Positions 1-6,336 of a DNA stretch of 14,121 bases are shown here, piece by piece (position 1 is the first letter of the stretch; each line of letters begins with the position of its first letter). Below the pieces are notes generated by a model, which ran no database searches, had not been told where the DNA came from, and saw nothing but the letters and a program-made list of their open reading frames with translations. The stretch is from contig JALNWS010000109.1 of the NCBI GenBank assembly GCA_023230755.1, positions 1 to 14,121 of the forward strand. The letters are read 5' to 3'. A program made the position numbers and the translations under genes. Origin of the DNA: Azoarcus sp. Lineage in GTDB: Bacteria; Pseudomonadota; Gammaproteobacteria; Burkholderiales; Rhodocyclaceae.

Positions 1-246
1 CGCATGAAGGTCGGTGAGCAGCAGCTGGCGCGCCTCGGGCACTACCCGTACAAGCTCGAATGCCGCCAGGCGGTGTATGTGGATTTCACCAACCAGCCTC
101 ATGTCGGCAGCGAACACGCCTACTTTGAAGGCGGCGCGCTGAAGAATTCAAAGGTGAAGGATTTCTTCGACGAAGCGCTCAACGGCAACTATGCCGAGAC
201 CGGCCTCACCTTTGACGTCGGCCGCAACATGTACAGGTTGGCTTAA
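1..246 (+). CDS. C-terminal end of an unrecognised protein (cut by window edge)
   Basis: The frame is open from the first base and ends in TAA at 244-246, so only about the last 81 residues are visible. The ATG at position 4 need not be the true start, because the frame is open before it. The visible part is soluble-looking, with many aromatic and charged residues (for example YPYKLECRQAVYVDF near its beginning and GLTFDVGRNMYRLA at its end), and has no membrane segment. I do not recognise the family and assign no function. Its stop codon overlaps that of the convergent FUSC gene within the tetranucleotide TTAA at 243-246, so the two genes share their 3' ends with no room for a terminator between them. 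Confidence 0.6.
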   Translation, partial: RMKVGEQQLARLGHYPYKLECRQAVYVDFTNQPHVGSEHAYFEGGALKNSKVKDFFDEALNGNYAETGLTFDVGRNMYRLA

Positions 247-1337
247 CGCAGCAGGCGCGAAGGGGTCAGGCGCCGCAACCAGGCGCTGACCATTGCCCGG
301 ATGCGGGGACGATGCAGGCACACCCCACCTGCAAGGCCGACCAGGCAACCCAAGATGGTGTCGAAAAGCCGCGAATGGACCAGTTCGGCCGTTGAACCCT
401 GCCCCAGCGTGGCCGCTTCCGCCAGCAGGATGGTGAGCGGGGTGATGAAGATGACGGCGAGTCCGTAGTGGCGGACGACCGTGTTTTCGATCACGAAGGC
501 CAGCACCATCATGATCAAGGCCACGCGCCAGTTGTCCAGCGGCAGCATCAGGATGGCCCATGCGAGCAGCAGGCCGATGCCGGTGCCGACGATCCGATGC
601 GCTTGCTTGGTCCACACCGCCCGCAGGGACATGCCCTGTATCACGGCGATGCAGCTCACCGGCACCCAGTAGGGGCGCTCCAGTTGCAGCACCTGAGCCA
701 GCGCAAGCGAAATGCCCACGAAGGCGCCGATCACGACCGAATCGACGATCACGTAGTCGAAGCTCGGCGGCGTCAACGGCTGGGCCGGTGTCGGCGGCTG
801 CAATCGAAGGGTGTACAGGCTGTAGAAAAATGCGATCAGGCAGGCCAGCAGGCTGCCCATCGCGAACAGTCCGACCTTGAGCGGCACATCAAGCAGCACA
901 CCAGGCGTGTAGGCACCGATCGCAGCAGGGAGCACGAAGAACAGACTGCCCGGCGGGCCCACCGCATAAAAACGACACACCATCGTCACCAGTACCGCAA
1001 TGAAGGTGAGCACCCACATCATCAGCGCAGGGAAGAAGTGGCTCATCACCCCGAGCGTATAGCACGCGCTCATTCCAAAGCCGCATGCCATCAGCCACAC
1101 CATCCTGTGAGACAGCTGTGTGGCGGGCAGGTACAGAAACACCATGCCGCCCAGCGACGAGATCAGGCCGTACTCCATGTGCCCGAAATAGGCACCGATC
1201 AACAGCGGCAGGCCGGAGGCGAGTGCCGCGGCGAAAGGCATCTGCCACAGCCGGTTGCTCGGGTTGATTGCGAGCAGGTGGCGAAACTCTTCGCCCGTGC
1301 GCGATTTAAGGTTGTGCCATCCAGGCCAAGGCATCAT
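243..1337 (-). CDS. FUSC-family inner membrane protein (putative aromatic acid/fusaric acid-type exporter)
   Basis: The 364-residue product is strongly hydrophobic and built as two similar halves: a membrane bundle at about residues 33-178, a Pro-rich linker at about 180-191 and a second bundle at about 195-340. The second half carries FUSC-like signatures: RPYWVPVSCIAVIQG (221-235), HRIVGTGIGLLLAW (247-260) and ENTVVRHYGLAVIFITPLT (284-302). FUSC proteins are inner membrane components of pumps for aromatic acids and related compounds, so export is a family inference and the substrate is unknown. This copy is short compared with the roughly 650-720 residues of AaeB/YccS-type members. No adaptor gene lies beside it. 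The start is either of two adjacent ATGs (1337 or 1334) without a clear Shine-Dalgarno. A ten-codon frame ends across them. The phospholipase D gene lies 62 bp upstream on the same strand, so co-transcription is possible. Confidence 0.8.
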   Translation of the reverse strand: MMPWPGWHNLKSRTGEEFRHLLAINPSNRLWQMPFAAALASGLPLLIGAYFGHMEYGLISSLGGMVFLYLPATQLSHRMVWLMACGFGMSACYTLGVMSHFFPALMMWVLTFIAVLVTMVCRFYAVGPPGSLFFVLPAAIGAYTPGVLLDVPLKVGLFAMGSLLACLIAFFYSLYTLRLQPPTPAQPLTPPSFDYVIVDSVVIGAFVGISLALAQVLQLERPYWVPVSCIAVIQGMSLRAVWTKQAHRIVGTGIGLLLAWAILMLPLDNWRVALIMMVLAFVIENTVVRHYGLAVIFITPLTILLAEAATLGQGSTAELVHSRLFDTILGCLVGLAGGVCLHRPRIRAMVSAWLRRLTPSRLLR

Positions 1338-1399
1338 TGCTCGGAAAGGCTCATATCGATGTTCATGGTCGTGCTTCGGTTTGCGGGACGGGGCGCGCT

Positions 1400-3601
1400 T
1401 CAGATGGCCTTGAACAACGCATTGAACTCATCCGCAGCCTTGGCGTTGCCGCGCAGGATTTCGCGCGAGAGTGCGTACACCTTCTGCGTAGTGTCCTGAA
1501 CCTGCTGCTTCAGGTCGGCCTGCTGCTCGGCAGACAGACGGTCGTCTCCGGCGTAGCGGGCCAGCAGCTGATCGACGAGCGCATTCATCTCCACGCTCAA
1601 TTCGGCCTTGTCGCGGCCGATGAGTGCGGTCTGGTCAGCGATGAAGCCGGGCCTGGCGATCAAGGCCTGCAAACGGTCCCGGTAGGCCTGCACGAAGTCC
1701 GGTGCGTTGCGGATCATGACCCCGTTGTTGCTGTCCATCATCAGGCTGCGCACATCGGCGTTGGCCGAACCGATGAAGATGTCCCTGTCGAACAGCATCA
1801 CCTTGGAATGCAGCGAGCGGCGGCTGTTGTCCTCAGGCTGGTATTCCAGGTAATGCAGGCTGGCCGCGTTGGCGGTGGTGCCGGTTTCCTGCAGGTGATC
1901 GGCCAGCGCCTTGAGCTGCCACACTGCGAGCAGATTTACCACGTTGAGGTCGGTCGTCGCGAGTGAGTTGGTGATCAGCGACAGGCTCACACCCGGGCAC
2001 GGACGGCTGCCGTCGAGCATGGCGCCCACGTCCTGCAGCAGGTTGGCGGGCATGAACAGATAGGCGTTGTGAAATACCACTTCGCGCGGGCTCGATCCGG
2101 CGGCGCAGACGTTCTGCAGCGCGGCGCGCCACAGCGCCTGAATGTGCTTGCTCGAGGCCGCTTCGCGGTTGTGGCGCGCGCCATAGTTGCGCTCACCCTG
2201 GGTGACGGGCAGGTTTTCCAGATAGTAGATGCTGGCGCTGTCGTCGACGCGCAGCGGCGGTGGGGCCTCGGCCACGTGGTACTCGTTGGCATAGCGTGCG
2301 ATGTATTCACGGTGGCTGATGTCGACTGCATGCATGCGCGCGGCCAGTGGCACGAAGCGCTTGTCGACCTCCCGGTCCATGCAGGCGCTGTCCTTGCCGT
2401 CCTTGCAGGCATCCTGCGCGGCCTGAACCGCGTCGAAGTTGGCCAGCAGGTCATTGGGCGCGTGCTGACGAACTTCGCCGATCGAGGCCACCATGCTGCG
2501 CAGCTGCCACAGACGATCGAAGCTGCTGGCCAGCGTCGCTTCATCACCCTCAAGCTTCAGCCTCACGTCGGTATCCATGAAGGTGTACTTGTCCGACAGC
2601 GCGCTTGGCTCCATGTGGTAGGAATCTTCCACGTTGCGCCCGCCCAGGATCAGAGTGCTGCGGTCGGCAAGCAGAAACTTGTGGTGCAGAAACTCGGTGA
2701 GATAGTCCCAGTCCTTCTGCGCCTGCGCGTTGTTCTGGCGCGCGAGCGGCAAATAGCTGTTGACCGTGTCGAACACCGGATTCACCTGATCGGCAAACAC
2801 GGTGCGCACATAGGCAAGCTTCAGCCTGGCGACGGTACTCTCGACGCCACTCATGTAACGCGCCCTGAAATAGAGCTTGCCGAGGGCTTTGAGCTGTTCG
2901 GTGCGTTTGTCGTCCGCCGCCGGCGCGCCCGCAGCGAGCGCCTCGGGGTCGATACCCTGACCGCGCGTGACCGCATACGCCAGCATTTGCGGGTGCTTGC
3001 CATACAGGCCGGACAGGAACAGACCCGATCCGGCAAAGCTGCGGTTGGAAAAGCCCTGTCCGTTGAGCGCATCGGGCTCAAAGTAGCTGTTGACCACACG
3101 GAGCTTCTCGTCATCGCAAGCGCTTGCGCTGGCTCCCACATCTGCGCAGCTCATAGTGAGAAAGGCCGCGTCCTTGATGATCTCCAGCGTGGGGCGATTG
3201 TAGAAGCGCACTTCGATGTTGCCGCCGCCCTGCTGCTCGAGCCAGCTGAAACGGTCGAGATCCTTGTAGCTGCTGAAATAATCGACCAGCAGGCGCACAC
3301 GCACGCCCCGATCTGCCGCCTCGATCAGCGCCTGGCTGAGCAGCGAGGAGGTGTGATCGTCGGAGAAGATGTAATACGCCAGGTCGAGGCTTTCGCGAGC
3401 CTCCGCGATCAGGCGCAACTTGGCCGCGAATGCAGCGTCGTTGTTCATCAACACGCTGCCTTCGGCGAACGCGAGCGGACCGGCGGTGGCGTTCTGCGTC
3501 AGCGCGGCGTCGAGCGGGGGCTGCTGCATCGGCGTGTTCAAGGCGCAGCCCGCCACGAGCAGTGCCGGGGCGGTGAGAAGTACGAGTAGGTGACGCTTCA
3601 T
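1400..3601 (-). CDS. Phospholipase D-like lipoprotein (ClsC-like, two HKD motifs)
   Basis: The 733-residue product starts with a lipoprotein signal (MKRH, a hydrophobic stretch, then lipobox LVAGC with Cys19). The residue after the Cys is Ala, which fits outer membrane sorting. Two complete HxKx4D motifs of the phospholipase D superfamily are present: HHKFLLAD at 306-313 followed by GGRN (320-323), and HSKVMLFD at 598-605 followed by GSAN (611-614). The family transfers phosphatidyl groups, as in cardiolipin synthesis by ClsC, or cleaves phosphodiesters. The exact reaction here is not known. It is much longer than ClsC (about 470 residues), mainly because of extra sequence before and after the first HKD motif. 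Cysteine pairs at about 152/162 and 399/407 could form periplasmic disulfides. An in-frame ATG exists at 3619, but AGGGAG six bases before 3601 favours the start given here. Confidence 0.85.
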   Translation of the reverse strand: MKRHLLVLLTAPALLVAGCALNTPMQQPPLDAALTQNATAGPLAFAEGSVLMNNDAAFAAKLRLIAEARESLDLAYYIFSDDHTSSLLSQALIEAADRGVRVRLLVDYFSSYKDLDRFSWLEQQGGGNIEVRFYNRPTLEIIKDAAFLTMSCADVGASASACDDEKLRVVNSYFEPDALNGQGFSNRSFAGSGLFLSGLYGKHPQMLAYAVTRGQGIDPEALAAGAPAADDKRTEQLKALGKLYFRARYMSGVESTVARLKLAYVRTVFADQVNPVFDTVNSYLPLARQNNAQAQKDWDYLTEFLHHKFLLADRSTLILGGRNVEDSYHMEPSALSDKYTFMDTDVRLKLEGDEATLASSFDRLWQLRSMVASIGEVRQHAPNDLLANFDAVQAAQDACKDGKDSACMDREVDKRFVPLAARMHAVDISHREYIARYANEYHVAEAPPPLRVDDSASIYYLENLPVTQGERNYGARHNREAASSKHIQALWRAALQNVCAAGSSPREVVFHNAYLFMPANLLQDVGAMLDGSRPCPGVSLSLITNSLATTDLNVVNLLAVWQLKALADHLQETGTTANAASLHYLEYQPEDNSRRSLHSKVMLFDRDIFIGSANADVRSLMMDSNNGVMIRNAPDFVQAYRDRLQALIARPGFIADQTALIGRDKAELSVEMNALVDQLLARYAGDDRLSAEQQADLKQQVQDTTQKVYALSREILRGNAKAADEFNALFKAI

Positions 3602-3607
3602 GGAGAT

Positions 3608-3613
3608 CTCCCT
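3608..3613 (-). promoter_or_regulatory. Ribosome binding site deciding the phospholipase D start
   Basis: On the minus strand AGGGAG stands six bases before the ATG at 3601-3599. The more upstream in-frame ATG at 3619 has no comparable sequence and would put six residues with two Arg and a Glu in front of the MKRH signal-peptide start. Confidence 0.6.
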
Positions 3614-3778
3614 GCGCATTTGTTCGAGTCACGTTGGCTGCCCGCGTACCGCATGTTCCAGTAGCGGCCCAGCTTAACGTCATTGGATGGCGCAGCACAA
3701 ACCGCACTGCCGTTGCGGACGAAGCGCGCCATCCAGCCCGACGCGCTCTCGCGCCGTGGTCGATGCCATGCCCCGGAT

Positions 3779-4501
3779 TCAGATCGACTTCTGATTCACC
3801 CGCCGTGACAATTCCTCGGCGCTTTCCTTGCGTTCGCTGTAGCGATCTACCAGATATCCGGCCGCATCCCGCGTCAGCAAGGTGAACTTGACCAGCTCTT
3901 CCATCACATCCACCACCCGGTCGTAGTAGGCGGAAGGCTTCATGCGGTCGTTGTCGTCGAATTCCAGAAAGGCCTTCGCCACCGATGACTGGTTGGGGAT
4001 GGTCAGCATCCGCATCCAGCGCCCGAGCACGCGCATCTGGTTGACCGCATTGAAGGACTGCGAGCCTCCGCTCACCTGCATGACCGCCAGCGTCTTGCCT
4101 TGGGTGGGGCGTACCGCGCCCATGGCAAGCGGAATCCAGTCGATCTGTGCCTTCATGATGCCTGTCATCGCGCCGTGGCGCTCCGGCGAGCACCACACCA
4201 TGCCCTCTGCCCATTGAGCCAGCTCGCGCAATTCCACCACCTTGGGGTGAGTGTCGGGTGCGTCGTCCGGCAGCGGCAAGCCACTTGGATTGAAAATGCG
4301 GATCTCGGCGCCCATCGCCTGCAGCAGGCGGCCAGCTTCTTCAATCACCAGCCGGCTGAATGAACGCTTGCGCAGTGAACCGTAGAGCAGCAGGATGCGC
4401 GGCGCATGGGTCGAGCGCTGTGCCGGGCACAGCCGGTCCCGATCGGGCGCACGGAACAGGTCGCCACGCAGATTGGGCATATCGCTCAGTGCATCAGACA
4501 C
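3779..4501 (-). CDS. arsH: ArsH, NADPH-dependent FMN reductase / organoarsenical oxidase
   Basis: This is a flavodoxin-fold protein of 240 residues that matches the ArsH family along its length. The FMN phosphate-binding loop is GSLRKRSFSR (41-50). The family stretches LPLPDDAPDTHPKV, WCSPERHGAMTGIMKAQIDW and VMQVSGGSQSFNAVNQ follow in the usual order. ArsH uses NADPH and FMN, and in characterised members oxidises trivalent methylated arsenicals to the less toxic pentavalent forms. It is cytosolic. The start is taken as GTG at 4501-4499, because GGAGGG lies five bases upstream. An in-frame ATG at 4516 would use no clear ribosome binding site. With the GTG start, the gene overlaps the end of arsC by eight bases, which suggests translational coupling. 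The phospholipase D gene begins 177 bp further on and is probably a separate unit. Confidence 0.92.
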   Translation of the reverse strand: MSDALSDMPNLRGDLFRAPDRDRLCPAQRSTHAPRILLLYGSLRKRSFSRLVIEEAGRLLQAMGAEIRIFNPSGLPLPDDAPDTHPKVVELRELAQWAEGMVWCSPERHGAMTGIMKAQIDWIPLAMGAVRPTQGKTLAVMQVSGGSQSFNAVNQMRVLGRWMRMLTIPNQSSVAKAFLEFDDNDRMKPSAYYDRVVDVMEELVKFTLLTRDAAGYLVDRYSERKESAEELSRRVNQKSI

Positions 4502-4886
4502 GTTTGCCCTCCGCATCTGCCGCTTGCTGCCCCACGGGCAGAATCTCCAGCACCCGCTCTGCCGGCCGGCACAGGCGTGTCCCCAGCGGCGTCACCACGA
4601 TGGGCCGGTTGATCAGGATTGGATGCGCCACCATGGCGTCGATCAGTGCATCGTTGCTCAAGCCGGCATCGCCGAGGCCCAGCTCGCCGAACACCGCCTC
4701 CTTGCTGCGCATCACCTCGCGTACCGACAGGCCGCTGGCCGCAATCAGTTCCACCAGTTGGGTTCGCGTCGGTGGCGTCTTCAGGTATTCAACCACCAGC
4801 GGTTCGACGCCCGTGTTGCGGATCATCGCCAGCGTGTTGCGCGAGGTGCCGCATCTGGGGTTGTGAAAGATGGTGATGTCGCTCAT
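4494..4886 (-). CDS. arsC: ArsC, glutaredoxin-dependent arsenate reductase
   Basis: The 130-residue protein reduces arsenate to arsenite in the cytosol using glutathione and glutaredoxin. The N-terminal motif FHNPRCGTSRNT places the catalytic cysteine at residue 12. The three arginines known to line the active site of plasmid R773 ArsC are present at identical positions (Arg60, Arg94 in INRPIV, Arg107 in CRP). Length is close to the usual 115-140 residues. GGAGGG lies upstream of the ATG at 4886. The gene is first in a two-gene unit with arsH, and its stop codon lies inside the start of arsH. No arsR regulator or ArsB/Acr3 arsenite exporter is visible in this window, so detoxification would need a pump encoded elsewhere. 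An alternative member of the same fold is YffB/Spx, but the arginine set argues for ArsC. Confidence 0.93.
   Translation of the reverse strand: MSDITIFHNPRCGTSRNTLAMIRNTGVEPLVVEYLKTPPTRTQLVELIAASGLSVREVMRSKEAVFGELGLGDAGLSNDALIDAMVAHPILINRPIVVTPLGTRLCRPAERVLEILPVGQQAADAEGKRV
4507..4512 (-). promoter_or_regulatory. Ribosome binding site selecting the arsH GTG start
   Basis: On the minus strand GGAGGG stands five bases before the GTG at 4501-4499 and lies inside the last codons of arsC. It supports a GTG start over the upstream ATG at 4516. Confidence 0.55.
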
Positions 4887-4929
4887 GGCCTTGCGCCCTC
4901 CGAGGTTGTGTCTTTGAAGTCAGCCCCCG

Positions 4930-4957
4930 AGTATCGCCGATACGGCGCCAGACGCAA
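4930..4957 (-). promoter_or_regulatory. Candidate arsC promoter overlapped by an inverted repeat
   Basis: On the minus strand TTGCGT (4957-4952) and GATACT (4935-4930) form a sigma70-like pair with a 16-bp spacer, about 45 bases before the arsC start. A perfect 6-1-6 inverted repeat, GTATCGCCGATAC (4931-4943), covers the -10 box and part of the spacer, the position expected of a repressor site. The promoter matches are only moderate, and no regulator gene lies nearby. Confidence 0.3.
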
Positions 4958-5130
4958 CCCGGGCGGCATCGAAACTGACCAGATCGCCCGCGTGCGCCTG
5001 CCATTCGGCCACGACGTCGTTTGCCCCGCCGATGCAATGCCGTTCAATGCATCCGCTCCGGCGCTGGTGTCGCATTCCTGATCCATGTCTGTCGAATATC
5101 AGTCGTATCCGGTGCTGTGTGCCGGAGTGC

Positions 5131-5136
5131 TATCGT
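5131..5136 (+). promoter_or_regulatory. Candidate extended -10 element before the DUF3465 gene
   Basis: TGC followed by TATCGT (5128-5136) resembles an extended -10 box. It lies 34 bases before the start codon at 5170. I see no convincing -35 box. The rest of the 283-bp gap 4887-5169 shows only the arsC promoter candidate described separately. Confidence 0.25.
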
Positions 5137-5169
5137 CCACGATTGGCTTCCAACCCGAGGGCGTGGAAC

Positions 5170-5613
5170 ATGAAAAAGATCCTGTTGCTCGCTGTCGTTC
5201 TGGCCGGCGTCAGTTTCGGCGGCATCCAGGCCCTGATCGAACCCGTACGCTCAGCGGTCACGATCGAGCGCACGGAGTCGGCAGACCAGACCCTCGCAGC
5301 CGCCTTCCGGAACCGCCAGGGCGACCTCCAGGTTCAGGGCAGCGGCACGGTGCTGAAAGTGCTGGCCGACGACAACAAGGGGAGCCGGCATCAGCGCTTC
5401 ATCCTGCGTCTGGACTCGGGGCAAACGGTGCTGGTGGCACATAACATTGATCTTGCACCGCGAGTCGCCGGGCTCGAGACCGGTGACCGCGTGGAGTTTT
5501 ACGGCGAGTACGAATGGAATCCGCAGGGCGGGGTGATTCACTGGACCCATGACGACCCGGCGGGCCGGCATGTGGCGGGTTGGCTGAAGCATGACGGGCA
5601 GTTGTATCATTGA
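5170..5613 (+). CDS. DUF3465-family exported protein
   Basis: The 147-residue protein begins with a signal peptide (MKK, a hydrophobic core, and Ala at about 21). The body shows the DUF3465 pattern as I know it: GSGTVLKVLADD (57-68), HQRFILRL (74-81), VAHNIDLAPRV (89-99), YGEYEWNPQGGVIHWTHDDP (111-130) and a closing GWLKHDGQLYH. The compact, beta-rich core suggests a small OB-like barrel. The family has no established function that I can name. The frame is open upstream to 5032, but the start at 5170 is chosen because it creates the signal peptide and has GAGGG nine to ten bases before it. The methyltransferase gene begins 32 bp downstream on the same strand, so co-transcription is likely. 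Confidence 0.85.
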   Translation: MKKILLLAVVLAGVSFGGIQALIEPVRSAVTIERTESADQTLAAAFRNRQGDLQVQGSGTVLKVLADDNKGSRHQRFILRLDSGQTVLVAHNIDLAPRVAGLETGDRVEFYGEYEWNPQGGVIHWTHDDPAGRHVAGWLKHDGQLYH

Positions 5614-5645
5614 CGCTTCCACTGCCCGCGAGGATGCCGTCAATC

Positions 5646-6260
5646 ATGAGTCAGTTTGATGCCAAGGCTGCGACCTGGGATGCCGACCCGGTCAAGGTTG
5701 ATCGATCGGCTGCGGTTGCTGACGGAATCCGGCGATGCGTGCCCGTGTCACGCGAGTTGCGTGCGATGGAGTTCGGGTGCGGCACAGGCCTGCTGAGCTT
5801 CTTCCTCCAGCCCGATCTGGGGCACATCACCCTGGTGGACAGCTCGGCGGGGATGCTGACAGTGGCTGCACAGAAAATCGCCGACGGCGGTTTTGACAAC
5901 ATGTCGCCGCTGAAACTCGATCTGGCCACTGACCCCCTGCCCGCCGAGCGTTTCGGCCTGATTTACTCGCTGATGACTGCGCATCATGTGCCGGATACCG
6001 CGCGTCTGCTGCAGGATCTGTACACCCTGCTTGAGCCCGGCGGCTACCTGTGTGTGGCAGACCTCGATGCGGAGGACGGCACGTTCCACGGCGACGACTT
6101 CGACGGCCACAACGGGTTCGACCGTGCGCATCTGGGCGGGCTCGCCGAAGAAGCGGGGCTTCGAGAGGTGACGTTCTCCACCGTGTTCCGTATGACCCGG
6201 ACGAGAGGCGAAGGGGCGCGGGAGTATCCGATCTTTCTGATGCGCTGTCGCAAGGGCTGA
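5646..6260 (+). CDS. Class I SAM-dependent methyltransferase
   Basis: The 204-residue cytosolic protein has the Rossmann-type methyltransferase pattern. Motif I is MEFGCGTG (41-48), the acidic residue after strand beta-2 is Asp65 in LVDSSAGM, and a post-I/III segment PGGYLCVADLD lies at 121-131. The opening MSQFDAKAATWD is common in small UbiE-like methyltransferases of proteobacteria. The substrate cannot be told from the sequence. ATG at 5646 is chosen because the protein then begins with this family start. GAGG lies twelve bases before it, a little far. An in-frame ATG at 5634 has the GAGG directly against it and is less likely. It follows the DUF3465 gene by 32 bp and precedes the MBL-fold gene by 76 bp. 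It lacks the cysteine set of arsenite methyltransferase ArsM. Confidence 0.85.
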   Translation: MSQFDAKAATWDADPVKVDRSAAVADGIRRCVPVSRELRAMEFGCGTGLLSFFLQPDLGHITLVDSSAGMLTVAAQKIADGGFDNMSPLKLDLATDPLPAERFGLIYSLMTAHHVPDTARLLQDLYTLLEPGGYLCVADLDAEDGTFHGDDFDGHNGFDRAHLGGLAEEAGLREVTFSTVFRMTRTRGEGAREYPIFLMRCRKG

Positions 6261-6284
6261 TCCGGCGGCTTCCCGCAGCGCCTG

Positions 6285-6293
6285 TTTGCTATG
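6285..6293 (+). promoter_or_regulatory. Candidate extended -10 promoter for the MBL-fold gene
   Basis: TGC followed by TATGCT resembles an extended -10 box in the 76-bp gap between the methyltransferase and the MBL-fold gene, 43 bases before the start codon. I see no good -35 box. If real, the MBL gene is not purely dependent on upstream transcription. Confidence 0.25.
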
Positions 6294-6336
6294 CTGGTCC
6301 TGCGACTTCGCAAACGATCAAGGTTCGAGGCCCCTC

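Noticed and set aside
468..1499. Long plus-strand frame (343 codons) opposite the FUSC gene
   Set aside because: It is rich in His, Arg and Gln, has no recognisable domain, and lies opposite a clear membrane protein gene. This is a typical antisense shadow in GC-rich DNA.
2069..3589. Long plus-strand frame (506 codons) opposite the phospholipase D gene
   Set aside because: The opposite strand carries two HKD motifs and a lipobox. The plus-strand frame shows no family features.
3602..3611. Palindrome GGAGATCTCC before the phospholipase D start
   Set aside because: It overlaps the ribosome binding site and spacer and is only ten bases. Chance is the simplest explanation.
4883..5086. 67-codon minus-strand frame ending in ATGA overlap with arsC
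   Set aside because: The overlap follows simply from arsC beginning ATGA. I see no ribosome binding site or recognisable sequence, and the frame covers the likely arsC promoter.
5646..6260. Methyltransferase as ArsM, given the nearby ars genes
   Set aside because: It lacks the conserved cysteine set of arsenite methyltransferases, is on the opposite strand from arsCH, and is too short.
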